Below are positions 1 through 8,881 of a stretch of 64,000 bases of DNA, one piece after another (position 1 is the first letter of the stretch; every line of letters starts with the position of its first letter). The position numbers and the translations under genes were made by a program. Where the stretch lies: the NCBI GenBank assembly GCA_022822085.1, contig JAJECK010000062.1:26976-90975 (forward strand), written 5' to 3'. The notes under the pieces were generated by a model, which was not told the origin of the DNA, did no database searches, and was given only the letters and a program-made list of their open reading frames with translations. Source of the stretch: Candidatus Poribacteria bacterium (GTDB taxonomy: Bacteria; Poribacteria; WGA-4E; WGA-3G).

Positions 1-244
1 TTACTGCAGGTGTTTTGTGTCCACTATTCGTGGGACCTCCATCTGCCAGTCCACGCATGTATTTATCTAAACCGGACAGATCAAAACAACCGTGTTCCAT
101 ACCGATGTTGATATAATCCGCCCAAGTTTGTGCTGCTGCACGACCTGCATCATAATTCAAGTCTGATGTTGTGTGACTTCCCGTATAGAAAACTGGTTGA
201 TCTTGTTCTAACAATTCAATCGCTTTATTAACCCGTTTGGGCAT
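1..244 (-). CDS. HpcH/HpaI-type aldolase, N-terminal part (cut by window edge)
   Basis: Reading from an ATG at 242-244, the complement gives about 81 residues beginning MPKRVNKAIELLEQDQPVFY, with YINIGMEHGCFD and a Gly-rich GGPTNSGHKTP stretch. This matches the start of the HpcH/HpaI aldolase/citrate-lyase-like class II aldolases, which cleave or form 2-keto-3-deoxy sugar acids using a divalent metal. A ribosome site (AAGGAGC) lies about 7 nt upstream of the ATG. The gene runs off the left edge, so the catalytic residues cannot be seen. The family is recognised from the N-terminus only; the substrate is unknown. It is divergent from the dehydrogenase at 488. Confidence 0.7.
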   Translation of the reverse strand, partial: MPKRVNKAIELLEQDQPVFYTGSHTTSDLNYDAGRAAAQTWADYINIGMEHGCFDLSGLDKYMRGLADGGPTNSGHKTPAV

Positions 245-487
245 TGTCCTGCTCCTTCAAATTCCGTAAATTATAAAATTATCGGGTATGTATCTTTTAT
301 TGCTTTATTGACTTTATCTTATAGTAGAGTCTGCCAATCTGTCAACAGATTTTTGAGAATACGGTTCAAAAGTAACAAACTGATCACATTCCAAACCTCT
401 TGACAATTTAGATAGAATAGGTTAAGTTAATAAAGTAAGAACTATCACATTTTATACATAACATATTTCGGCAGGAGTTAACTAATC
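245..487. other. Divergent intergenic region
   Basis: This 243-bp gap separates two divergent genes and must hold both promoters. A perfect TTGACA lies at 400-405, but no good -10 hexamer follows at 16-18 bp, so no promoter is claimed. The ribosome site of the plus-strand gene (AGGAG) is at 473-477. No gene or repeat was seen. Confidence 0.5.
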
Positions 488-1435
488 GTGAGAGCACTTG
501 TTATCAAATTATTACCCGACAAACGACGCGAAAAAACCCTCGTCACCGATTGGAAAGAACCTTCCGTACCTAAAGGCAATGAAGTCCTGTGTGAAGCAGT
601 CTGGACCGGATTAACCAACGGCACAGAACGGAATCAACTTATAGGTGGGAACTATGCACCGTCTGATGAAAATTTGCCGAGTGGTGGTGGCTATCAGAAC
701 GTCGGACGTGTCATTGAGACAGGTCCTGACGTGTCTCAACTTCAAGTAGGAGACCTAATTTATGCAAGTGTGGATCATGTTGAAAGGTTCACCATACCAG
801 AAAACGGGTTACTGCATAAATTGCCGGATGATGTTGATCCTGTAGAAGCTGCACTTTTCGGTATATCGGGTGTTGCGATGCACTGTTGCCGCAGGGTTGA
901 ACCGCGCATCGGTGAGAGAGTGCTTGTTGTTGGACAAGGATGCATCGGTATGTTTGCATCACAGATCGCATACTCAATGGGGGCACGCGTATCCGTGTGT
1001 GACATTGATGATTCCCGATTGGAGCAAGCACGTCAACTCGGCATTGCAGAACATGTTTTTAACACCAGCGGTGATGGGTGGAACACACAGATTGCTCAAG
1101 GTAGTTACGATGTCGTTATGGATTTTGCAGGTGCGAAGGACCTGGTTACGCCAATGATACAGGCGTGCAAAACTCGTGGAAGGTTGCTCTTAGTCGCAGG
1201 AAGATTTGATGTCAACTATACCTTCAACGTGGGACAGTTCAAGGAGATCAGCATTTTGCATTGTAGCCATTTTACCCGAGATGATCTGGATAATCTCTGT
1301 AGATTGCTACGTCAAGGTTCAATTAAAATTGCACCGCTTATTCGACACCGCGTTCCTGTCAATGAAGCATCACAGATATATGATTGGCTGCGTGATGAAC
1401 CGATGCGGTTGCTCGGAACTGTTTTTGAGTGGTAA
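488..1435 (+). CDS. Zinc-type (MDR) alcohol dehydrogenase family protein
   Basis: This 315-residue protein is a medium-chain dehydrogenase/reductase that would move hydride between a small alcohol or sugar substrate and NAD(P) in the cytoplasm. The GroES-like half is residues 1-120 and the Rossmann half follows, with the nucleotide-binding loop VVGQGCIGMFASQ near residue 147 and the acidic CDID strand end. The catalytic-zinc Cys usually found near residue 38 is replaced by WTGLTNGTE, so it may be a zinc-free member. It starts at GTG 488, with AGGAG at 473-477. At 315 residues it is slightly short for the family. Substrate is unknown. Confidence 0.8.
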   Translation: MRALVIKLLPDKRREKTLVTDWKEPSVPKGNEVLCEAVWTGLTNGTERNQLIGGNYAPSDENLPSGGGYQNVGRVIETGPDVSQLQVGDLIYASVDHVERFTIPENGLLHKLPDDVDPVEAALFGISGVAMHCCRRVEPRIGERVLVVGQGCIGMFASQIAYSMGARVSVCDIDDSRLEQARQLGIAEHVFNTSGDGWNTQIAQGSYDVVMDFAGAKDLVTPMIQACKTRGRLLLVAGRFDVNYTFNVGQFKEISILHCSHFTRDDLDNLCRLLRQGSIKIAPLIRHRVPVNEASQIYDWLRDEPMRLLGTVFEW

Positions 1436-1469
1436 TATCAACGTGAGTTCGACTGAAGGAATAAAACCC

Positions 1470-1793
1470 ATGAAAAACATGTTGTGTTCAATTTTGATGA
1501 CACTGTTCATAGTACTTGCTATCACACCGTGCAGCGTCTCCCAAGATTATATTCGTTGGGGATTACCCGATGGTGCGAAATTCCGCCTCGGTAAAGGAGG
1601 GATAAACGAAATAATCTACTCTCCCGATGGTAAGAAACTTGTGGTTGCCAGTGCAATCGGTATTTGGATATACAACGCACAGACAGGTGAAGAACTGGAT
1701 CTATACACGGGACATACGGGGGAGGTCGAAAGCGTTGCGTTTAGTTCGGGCAGTAGAGATGGGACCGTGATACTGTGGGAGCACAGCAAGTGA
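1470..1793 (+). CDS. Exported WD40-repeat protein, internally collapsed
   Basis: The ATG at 1470 opens 107 residues with a signal peptide (residues 1-24, hydrophobic core MLCSILMTLFIVLAIT). One WD40-like blade follows (INEIIYSPDGKKLVVASAIG..IWIYNAQTGEE). A second blade reads VESVAFS and then jumps straight to SGSRDGTVILWE. The usual PDG-x-x-LA piece between the two halves is missing, as if recombination between repeats deleted intervening blades in frame. WD40 propellers normally need about seven blades, so this is probably a non-functional remnant of a larger exported propeller. An upstream in-frame extension to 1206 overlaps the dehydrogenase and is rejected. Confidence 0.65.
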   Translation: MKNMLCSILMTLFIVLAITPCSVSQDYIRWGLPDGAKFRLGKGGINEIIYSPDGKKLVVASAIGIWIYNAQTGEELDLYTGHTGEVESVAFSSGSRDGTVILWEHSK

Positions 1794-1922
1794 ACTTGCA
1801 AGCATAAACGGGAGCGGTAGCCTTATACCATTTCTATAAAATATTGTCTCATGGACGGTTGCTATGGTTTTAGGTCTTTAGGACACAAACTAAATGAAGT
1901 TTAAGAAAATATTTAGGTAATT

Positions 1923-1980
1923 TGGCGAGGTTAGGAAGAAATCAACGGGACCAATGCCATTTAGGCATTCCCCGCCTCGC
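1923..1980 (+). repeat. 58-bp GGCGAGG palindromic cassette, copy A
   Basis: The unit begins GGCGAGGTTAGGAAG, contains ATGCCATTTAGGCATT and ends CCCCGCCTCGCC. It recurs at 22375-22432 on the same strand and at 63397-63454 on the other strand with only a few differences. The outer 7 bp form an inverted repeat and the centre (ATGCC..GGCAT) is another. It lies between the WD40 remnant and the oxidoreductase gene. Confidence 0.85.
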
Positions 1981-2046
1981 CAGCGGCGGAGCGAAACCTG
2001 CCTCGTACGGATAAAAAAGGACCGAATTAATAACTTAATCTTCATA

Positions 2047-2167
2047 TAGTAAAATCCGTAATTATTTGCACAGCGGCAGGGGACGTAGGGGCTGGGTTAC
2101 CCAGCCCCTACAAAGGTGTCCTGTGAGATCCCATCGCGGAGTGTCCACATATTTTTGGATTTTACTA
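2047..2167 (+). mobile_element. TA-type MITE E1 with GTAGGGG palindrome core
   Basis: The ends are TAGTAAAATCC (2047) and GGATTTTACTA (ends 2167), exact 11-bp inverted repeats. The left flank is TA and the right flank TT. The core holds a perfect 13-bp-arm palindrome at 2085-2111. It has no coding capacity. It shares its ends with E2-E5 in this window but not its core. It ends about 30 bp before the start of the oxidoreductase gene, so it probably lies in or next to that gene's promoter. Confidence 0.75.
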
Positions 2168-2196
2168 TTAATTTACAATTTCATATAGGAGATTTT

Positions 2197-3165
2197 ATGT
2201 CAGATGTAAGATTAGGTTTCATCGGTACAGGTGGCAACATGAACCGCCACCTACGAGAATTAACTCAAATTGGTGGCAATAAATTTATTGCTTTCTGTGA
2301 TATTGTCATAGAAAAAGCGGAGCGTGCCGTTGAACAATACGGTGGCAAAGCTTACGCAGATTATAACGATATGTTGGCAAAAGAGGAATTGGATGCAGTT
2401 TACATCTCAATTCCACCATTTGCACACGGCGCGCCTGAGAAGGCGGTCATCGCAGCAGGACTCCCGATGTTCGTTGAAAAACCTGTACACATGGATGCCG
2501 ACGAAGCAAAGGAAATTGCCGCTGAAATTGAAGACAAGGGTATCATTACCGCTTGTGGTTATCAGGAACGTTATCTTGATATTATTGACAAGGCACAAGA
2601 ACTGCTTGCTTCACGCCGCGTAGGCTTTTTCATGGGCTACTGGATGGGTGGCATGCCTGGTGGATGGTGGCGTGAGAAGGCAAAATCTGGTGGGCAACTC
2701 ATGGAACAGACAACACACGAGTTTGACATGGCACGTTATCTTTTCGGTGAAGTCAAAACTGTCTATGCTGTTGCGAGATACGATCTGATTCCGAATACCG
2801 ATTACGATATAGAGGAAGCCTCTGCAGTTTCTTTGCAATTTGAGAGCGGGGTGTTTGGCATTATGTTCTCTGCTTGCTTTACAACAAATGGATTACGTCG
2901 ATCTGGGTTAGACATCTTCTGTGAGGATGGGTCGCTGGAATATCATCTGCGCCGTGCGCTTGTGCTTTCCACTGCAGATGAAAAAGAGACATGGAACCCG
3001 AAAAATAACTGCACGATAGATATGGACAGCACCTTTATTGAAGCAGTTCGCACAGGAGATGGCAGTGCAATTCGTTCCCCGTATCCTGATGCAGCGAAAA
3101 CCGCCATATTATCTATTGCAGCGAACCAGTCTCTGGAAACTGGTGAACCTATTCACCTGACATAA
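2197..3165 (+). CDS. Gfo/Idh/MocA family NAD(P)-dependent oxidoreductase
   Basis: This 322-residue protein is of the glucose-fructose oxidoreductase/inositol dehydrogenase family, acting on sugars or sugar derivatives in the cytoplasm. The N-terminal Rossmann loop GFIGTGGNMNRH is at residues 8-19. The family hallmark EKPVH falls near residue 92 (its Lys is catalytic). The C-terminal beta-sheet domain begins near GGQLMEQTTHEFDMARYLFG. The start is ATG 2197, behind AGGAGA at 2187-2192; reading could extend to 2116 but that enters the upstream MITE. Substrate is not predictable. The next gene follows after 24 bp. Confidence 0.88.
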   Translation: MSDVRLGFIGTGGNMNRHLRELTQIGGNKFIAFCDIVIEKAERAVEQYGGKAYADYNDMLAKEELDAVYISIPPFAHGAPEKAVIAAGLPMFVEKPVHMDADEAKEIAAEIEDKGIITACGYQERYLDIIDKAQELLASRRVGFFMGYWMGGMPGGWWREKAKSGGQLMEQTTHEFDMARYLFGEVKTVYAVARYDLIPNTDYDIEEASAVSLQFESGVFGIMFSACFTTNGLRRSGLDIFCEDGSLEYHLRRALVLSTADEKETWNPKNNCTIDMDSTFIEAVRTGDGSAIRSPYPDAAKTAILSIAANQSLETGEPIHLT

Positions 3166-3189
3166 AATCAATTATTGTGTGAGGGACAG

Positions 3190-5415
3190 ATGCAACAACA
3201 GATTACACTCCCTATCACCGGCATGCATTGTGAAGGCTGTGCTGCCTCTATCACTCAAGGTCTCACAGAGATGGCGGGTATCCTTGCTGCGAATGTTAGC
3301 ATTGCGACAGAGCAGGCGGCGGTAACCTATAATCCATCTGCTCTTGACGAGAATATGATCGTTGACAAAATCCGTTCACTCGGATTTGATGTTGTCGATG
3401 CAGATTCTGAAGCAGAAGCCCGCGCTGCAGAACTCAGAAGACAGAAGCTGCAATTCGGAGTAGGTCTGCTTTTCACACTACCTCTATTTCTGCTTAGCAT
3501 GGGTAGAGATATGGGATTGATAGGCAATTGGGCAAATGATACCCCTTGGGTCAATTGGGTGATGTTCATTTTGGCATTGCCAGTGCAAGTCTATGTTGGA
3601 TGGGACTATTATGTGGGAAGTATCAAGTCTCTGCGGAACCGATCTGCCAATATGGATGTGCTGGTAGCGATGGGGTCATCTGTAGCGTTTGTCTATAGTG
3701 TGGTTGTGATGATTGCCCTAACTTTTAATGGACAAGGACTTGGAGACCATGTCTATTTTGAAACGGCGGCTGTTATCATTACTCTCATTAAACTGGGCAA
3801 GTTTTTGGAAGCACGTGCAAAAGGACAGACAAGTGCTGCCCTCAAAAAATTGATGGGTCTCTCTCCGAAAACAGCATGTCTTCTCAAAGATGGTGAAGAA
3901 CAACACATTCCGATTGAACAGGTAACTGTCGGTGATATGCTTATTGTTCGTCCTGGTGAAAGTATGCCTGTTGATGGTATCGTACGTGAAGGCTCAAGTG
4001 CTGTTGACGAAAGTTTATTTACTGGTGAAAGTATGCCTGTAGATAAAGCAGTAGGCGACACTGTCTCAAGCGCGACAATTAATCAGAGTGGCATGCTAAC
4101 AATTGCAGCAACGCGCGTCGGTTCAGATACTTCGCTTGCCCGGCTTGTCCAATTAGTTCAACAAACACAACATAGTAAAGCACCTATTCAACGCACAGCG
4201 GATGCAGTTGCAAGTGTGTTTGTGCCTGTTGTCTTATGTGTCGCCGTTGTAACGTTTCTCGTGTGGTGGTTTCTCGTCGGCGAGGGATTTACACCAGCGA
4301 TGCTTCGGTTAGTAGCAGTATTAGTGATTGCGTGTCCGTGCGCTTTGGGATTAGCTACACCGACTGCGATTATGGTTAGTACGGGGATAGGGGCACATCG
4401 CGGTATCCTTTTTCGAAATAGTGAGGCGTTGGAACATGTAGGTGAATTATCGCGAATTGTTCTTGATAAAACTGGCACCTTAACACAGGGACAACTGACG
4501 CTCACCAATATTATTGCGAATGATGGAGATGAAAATAGATTACTTCAGATAGCTGCTTCTGCGGAACGTGGTAGTGAACACCCTCTCGGAAAAGCAATTG
4601 TTCTCTCCGCTTCTGAGCGCGAAATTGACACCGTTGCTCCTACAGAGTTCACTGCTGTTGCTGGCAATGGCATTACTGCACAACTTGAAGATCGTAACGT
4701 AACCATAGGAAATTTGTCTTTAATGCAACAGCATCAAATTCCGACTGAGGCGTTTGAGGCAGAGGCCGAAAGACTACAAGCGGACGCTAAAACGGTTTTG
4801 TGGGTAGCAATTGATTTGCAGGTTTTCGGACTCCTCGCTGTTGCGGATACGGTAAAGTCTGAAGCGAAAGCTGCTGTTGCCGAGCTCCGACAACTCGGAT
4901 GTGAAGTAACGATGATGACTGGAGACAACCGTGGCACAGCAACTGCTATCGCAAAAAGTGTTGGTATAACCGATGTTATGGCGGAACTTTTACCTGAAGA
5001 CAAAGCTGCTGCAGTCAAAAAAGCACAGGAAGGGACAGATGGGTTTGTCGCTATGGTGGGTGATGGTATTAACGATGCGCCTGCGTTAGCACAAGCAGAT
5101 GTCGGTATGGCACTCGGCACGGGGACAGATATTGCTATGGAAACAGCCGATTTGACGTTGATGCACGGCGATCTTCGCGCTATTCCCGATGCTATTCGGT
5201 TAAGTCGTGTCACGCTCCGCACGATTAAACAGAATCTGTTTTGGGCGTTTTTCTACAATGTGTTGTTGATTCCTATTGCTGCTGGTGTGCTGTTTCCACT
5301 TTCGTTTGTGCCCGATATGTTGCAAAAGTTGCATCCCATGCTTGCTGCGTTTGCGATGGCGTTTAGTAGTGTTTCGGTTGTGCTAAATAGTTTGCGTTTG
5401 CAGTGGAGGAAATAA
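3190..5415 (+). CDS. copA: Copper-exporting P1B-type ATPase
   Basis: This 741-residue membrane pump uses ATP to export Cu(I). One N-terminal heavy-metal domain has the CxxC site (GMHCEGC, C14 and C17). Paired hydrophobic helices follow, then TGES (actuator). The ion-binding CPC motif is at about 382-384, the phosphorylated Asp in DKTGT at about 426, then HPLG, and [10 protein letters not shown] at about 624. Length and order are normal for CopA. ATG 3190 is preferred over an in-frame TTG at 3175 because GAGGGA lies just upstream. Its stop codon shares one base with the ATG of the following helicase (TAATG). A copper rather than silver substrate is a family inference. Confidence 0.93.
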   Translation: MQQQITLPITGMHCEGCAASITQGLTEMAGILAANVSIATEQAAVTYNPSALDENMIVDKIRSLGFDVVDADSEAEARAAELRRQKLQFGVGLLFTLPLFLLSMGRDMGLIGNWANDTPWVNWVMFILALPVQVYVGWDYYVGSIKSLRNRSANMDVLVAMGSSVAFVYSVVVMIALTFNGQGLGDHVYFETAAVIITLIKLGKFLEARAKGQTSAALKKLMGLSPKTACLLKDGEEQHIPIEQVTVGDMLIVRPGESMPVDGIVREGSSAVDESLFTGESMPVDKAVGDTVSSATINQSGMLTIAATRVGSDTSLARLVQLVQQTQHSKAPIQRTADAVASVFVPVVLCVAVVTFLVWWFLVGEGFTPAMLRLVAVLVIACPCALGLATPTAIMVSTGIGAHRGILFRNSEALEHVGELSRIVLDKTGTLTQGQLTLTNIIANDGDENRLLQIAASAERGSEHPLGKAIVLSASEREIDTVAPTEFTAVAGNGITAQLEDRNVTIGNLSLMQQHQIPTEAFEAEAERLQADAKTVLWVAIDLQVFGLLAVADTVKSEAKAAVAELRQLGCEVTMMTGDNRGTATAIAKSVGITDVMAELLPEDKAAAVKKAQEGTDGFVAMVGDGINDAPALAQADVGMALGTGTDIAMETADLTLMHGDLRAIPDAIRLSRVTLRTIKQNLFWAFFYNVLLIPIAAGVLFPLSFVPDMLQKLHPMLAAFAMAFSSVSVVLNSLRLQWRK

Positions 5416-8400
5416 TGAACTCAGAAATAACAAATGGAACAATAGTTGAAAGACCTCAATGGCCTGAGCCCGTTCAAATTATAGCCTACCATCCACTTCC
5501 TGATGGAGGTGTTCATGTTGTCGGAACACTGATGAATTCACAAACGATTATCAACGAAGAGATCACTAAAGCAGAAGTAGCGGAATTAAGTGTCCTCTCA
5601 GCACAAATTGATTTTACCGGGAACGCTGGTCATGCCTTCCTTGCCCTTGAGGCAAAACGTTACCGATACGCGGCTCTCTACGATCCAACTTTAGCGATTA
5701 GCATTTCCAAGGTTGACCCGTTGCCACATCAGATTGAAGCTGTTTCGCAGGTTCTTAAACAGACGCGCATCCGATTTCTCATTGCTGATGACCCGGGAGC
5801 AGGTAAGACGATTATGGCGGGGCTTATCTTGAAGGAACTCAAACTTCGGAATCAGGCAAAACGAATCTTGATTGTTACCCCTGGTCACCTAATTACGCAG
5901 TGGGGACAAGAGATGAAAACCCGATTTGAAGAGAACTTCGTACATGTCACGCGTGCTTACGTTAATGCTCATCAGCAGGAAAACGTTTGGAATCGCGAGC
6001 AGCAATTGATTACTTCTATGGATTTCGCTCGACAAGATGATATACGCGATGCAATTGCTAATTCATATTTTGATTTAGTCATTGTTGATGAAGCACATAA
6101 GATGGCTGCCTACCGTTACGGCGACAAAACTGAAAAGAGAAAGCGTTACCAACTTGGCGAATGTCTTTCTAACTGCACAACACATTTCCTATTTCTCACC
6201 GCAACACCGCATAGAGGAGACTCTGAAAACTTCCGATTATTCCTTGACCTTCTTGAACCCGGTTTCTTCAACGATCCAATCCAAATTCAAGAGTCCATTG
6301 AAAAGAGGGACAATCCACTATTCATCCGACGAATAAAGGAAAACCTAAAGGATTTTGAAGGAAAACCACTTTTCTTACCTCGCCACGTTAAGACAAAGCC
6401 GTTTTACCTCGGTGCAGAATCCGAAAAAGAAATGGAACTCTATAATGACCTTTCAGAATACATCCGTAAACAGTACAACCGTTTTTCCGAAGATACCCAA
6501 AAACGTAACAATGTAGCATTTGCGTTGGTGATTTTACAACGTAGACTTGCATCAAGCACGTACGCCCTCTATGTTTCCCTCCAACGCAGGCAACAACGTT
6601 TAACGGAATTGCTGCAGAATGCTACCCTCATAGCAGATACGATACCCTTTGAACAAGAACTTGAAGAAGTGGAAGATCTTAGTGAGGAAGAACGAACAGA
6701 AATAGAGGAGCAGTGGGAGGTCCTCTCAGTCGCTGAAAACAGAGAGGAATTGAAGGATGAAATTGAAACGCTTAAGCGTCTCGAACAGGATGCCCAACAG
6801 ATTATTGACAGTGAAAAAGAATTAAAGATACAAGCCTTAAAAACAGCACTTGATGAACTCAATGCAGAACATCCTAATGAAAAGATTCTTATTTTTACTG
6901 AATACTCTGATACACTTGATTACTTAGAACAGAAAGTGAGATCATGGGGATATTCTGTCTCAGTAATTCATGGTAAAATTCCACATGAAAAACGGATAGA
7001 AGCCCAAGAAGAATTCAGAAATAAGACGCAACTTTTGATCGCAACCGAAGCCGCCGGTGAAGGTATTAACTTGCAATTCTGTCACCTTATGATTAACTAC
7101 GATCTACCGTGGAACCCAAATAGGTTGGAACAGCGAATGGGACGAATTCACCGATACGGGCAGCAAAGAGAGGTGTATGTGATAAACTTGGTTGCTGCCG
7201 ATACGCGGGAAGGTGCTGTTTTTAAGCGACTCTTTGATAAATTGGATATTATACGGAAGGAACTGGGAACCGATCGCGTCTACGATGTTATTGGTGAACT
7301 TTTTCCCAAACGGAACCTTGCACAACTCATGCTTGAAGCTGCAGCAAGCACGCGGAACCATGCCCAACTGCTTCAGGAAATTGACACGACTCTTGATTCG
7401 GAACAACTGCAATTCTTTAAAAATTTTAATGAAGAAACACTTGTTTCACCTTTTATCAATCTTCCTCAAGTAAATGAACTTCAGCAGCATGCACGTGAAC
7501 ACGGACTTATCCCAGAATACACACGTGAGTTTTTCAGAAAAACTTTCAAAACACTCGACAGTACTATCTATCATAGAAAAGATGAGCTTTATAGAATTGA
7601 ACGCGTTCCAATCGAAATAATGAGAATTAGTCAAGATGCACAATTCAAGGAAATGTATCCTGCATTGACTAAGAGAAATTACCCTAAAGTAACATTTGAT
7701 AAAGCACAAGCATTGAAAGATTCTACAGCTGAATTCATCTCTTTTGGACATCCTCTCTTTGAAGCAACTCTCCGATATGCTGAACAAAATTACTCAGATG
7801 CACTCAAAACTGGAGCCTGCTTTGAAGATCCTGATGGGATTTTTAACGGAGTCGTGGTCTTTTATGAAGGTGAAATTCGAGATGGATCAGACGCTGTTAC
7901 TGGAAGAAGGCTCTTTGCCTATTATCTTCCTGAGAACTCAGAAACTATAGAAAAAGTTAACCCAAAACTTCTTTGGGATTTTCAAGAAGTACAAGCGGAA
8001 CCTTCAACAGAAGTGTTAGATATCCAGGAACTTGAGGCAAAGGTCGGCACACAAGTACGCCTTCACTTAGAACAATACAGACATGAACTTATTGAAGAAC
8101 GACAACGACAGGTGGATATCAAAAGAAAATATGGTATCACATCTTTAGAACAACTTATACTTAAACGGGATCGTGAACTCCTTGAACTTGGGATGCGAAA
8201 TGAAAGGGGTGAAGATGTAAGATTGGCGATTCAAAACAAAGAGGAACAGAAGCGACATTATGAGGAGGAAAAAGAAAAACTTGAGGAAACTTGTCAGCAA
8301 GAGGTAACACTTGCAAGAAAACCTCCGACATTTGCTGGTGCTATTCGAGTGAGACCTGTAATGGAAGCCGATGATTCAGGCACTTCACAGGAGAACAAAT

Positions 8401-8777
8401 TGGAAATTGAGCGGATTGGTATGGAATGTGCCATCCGCCATGAAGAAGCACAGGTGTGTACCGTTACAGATGTGTCAACAGAGAACCTTGGCTTTGATCT
8501 CCGTTCAAAAACGCCTGATGGCAAAATTCGGCGCATTGAAGTGAAAGCTCGTGCGGAACGTGCGCCTGTTGTTCTAACTTCCAATGAATGGCACATGGCA
8601 AAACAACTCAAAAATGATTATTATCTTTATGTTGTTCTTAATGCAACTACACAACCAGAACTCTATATTATCCAGAATCCTGCGGAGCAGATAACTACAG
8701 TACAACAGATTACAGATGTCAGGTTCCAGGTTCCTCTTTCAGAGATAACACAGAATAGACGATCATCTGAAAACTAA
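5415..8777 (+). CDS. Snf2-family DEAD/DEAH helicase with C-terminal NOV_C (DUF3883) domain; defence island
   Basis: About 1120 residues. The ATPase motifs are in order: DDPGAGKT (Walker A, near residue 124), VDEAH (near 224), LTATPHRGD, then in the second lobe IFTEYSDT, ATEAAGEGINLQ and RMGRIHRYGQ. This is the RapA/HepA-like Snf2 type. A coiled-coil Glu/Lys-rich stretch interrupts the lobes and another precedes the C-terminus. The last 110 residues look like NOV_C, with GFDLRS followed by RRIEVKAR (near 1027-1042), a D..ExK arrangement typical of PD-(D/E)xK nuclease folds. The start is ATG 5415 behind GGAGGAAA. It heads an island with the DUF1156 methyltransferase and DUF499 ATPase, and resembles DrmD of class 1 DISARM. 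It is probably the DNA-translocating or cutting effector (inference). Confidence 0.82.
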   Translation: MNSEITNGTIVERPQWPEPVQIIAYHPLPDGGVHVVGTLMNSQTIINEEITKAEVAELSVLSAQIDFTGNAGHAFLALEAKRYRYAALYDPTLAISISKVDPLPHQIEAVSQVLKQTRIRFLIADDPGAGKTIMAGLILKELKLRNQAKRILIVTPGHLITQWGQEMKTRFEENFVHVTRAYVNAHQQENVWNREQQLITSMDFARQDDIRDAIANSYFDLVIVDEAHKMAAYRYGDKTEKRKRYQLGECLSNCTTHFLFLTATPHRGDSENFRLFLDLLEPGFFNDPIQIQESIEKRDNPLFIRRIKENLKDFEGKPLFLPRHVKTKPFYLGAESEKEMELYNDLSEYIRKQYNRFSEDTQKRNNVAFALVILQRRLASSTYALYVSLQRRQQRLTELLQNATLIADTIPFEQELEEVEDLSEEERTEIEEQWEVLSVAENREELKDEIETLKRLEQDAQQIIDSEKELKIQALKTALDELNAEHPNEKILIFTEYSDTLDYLEQKVRSWGYSVSVIHGKIPHEKRIEAQEEFRNKTQLLIATEAAGEGINLQFCHLMINYDLPWNPNRLEQRMGRIHRYGQQREVYVINLVAADTREGAVFKRLFDKLDIIRKELGTDRVYDVIGELFPKRNLAQLMLEAAASTRNHAQLLQEIDTTLDSEQLQFFKNFNEETLVSPFINLPQVNELQQHAREHGLIPEYTREFFRKTFKTLDSTIYHRKDELYRIERVPIEIMRISQDAQFKEMYPALTKRNYPKVTFDKAQALKDSTAEFISFGHPLFEATLRYAEQNYSDALKTGACFEDPDGIFNGVVVFYEGEIRDGSDAVTGRRLFAYYLPENSETIEKVNPKLLWDFQEVQAEPSTEVLDIQELEAKVGTQVRLHLEQYRHELIEERQRQVDIKRKYGITSLEQLILKRDRELLELGMRNERGEDVRLAIQNKEEQKRHYEEEKEKLEETCQQEVTLARKPPTFAGAIRVRPVMEADDSGTSQENKLEIERIGMECAIRHEEAQVCTVTDVSTENLGFDLRSKTPDGKIRRIEVKARAERAPVVLTSNEWHMAKQLKNDYYLYVVLNATTQPELYIIQNPAEQITTVQQITDVRFQVPLSEITQNRRSSEN

Positions 8778-8786
8778 GAATTATGA

Positions 8787-8815
8787 TTGACATTTAAAAC
8801 TCAACATAATATAAT
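8787..8815 (+). promoter_or_regulatory. Perfect-consensus sigma70-type promoter of the methyltransferase/ATPase genes
   Basis: TTGACA lies at 8787-8792 and TATAAT at 8810-8815, separated by exactly 17 bp. Both hexamers match the consensus at every base. Transcription should start near 8822, giving a leader of about 60 nt before the GTG at 8882. This lets the methyltransferase and ATPase be made independently of the helicase upstream. Confidence 0.72.
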
Positions 8816-8881
8816 CACAGATACATTAATTGGACACATACAACACAAATATAATTCATTACATACCCAACGGAGACTTGA

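Noticed and set aside
400..428. Promoter with TTGACA at 400
   Set aside because: No acceptable -10 hexamer at 16-18 bp.
2116..2196. Upstream extension of the oxidoreductase gene
   Set aside because: These codons lie inside MITE E1; ATG 2197 has a good ribosome site and starts at the conserved fold.
4734..5222. 162-codon minus frame opposite the copper ATPase
   Set aside because: Ser/Ala/Thr-rich composition mirrors the codon pattern of the ATPase gene; no ribosome site or family.
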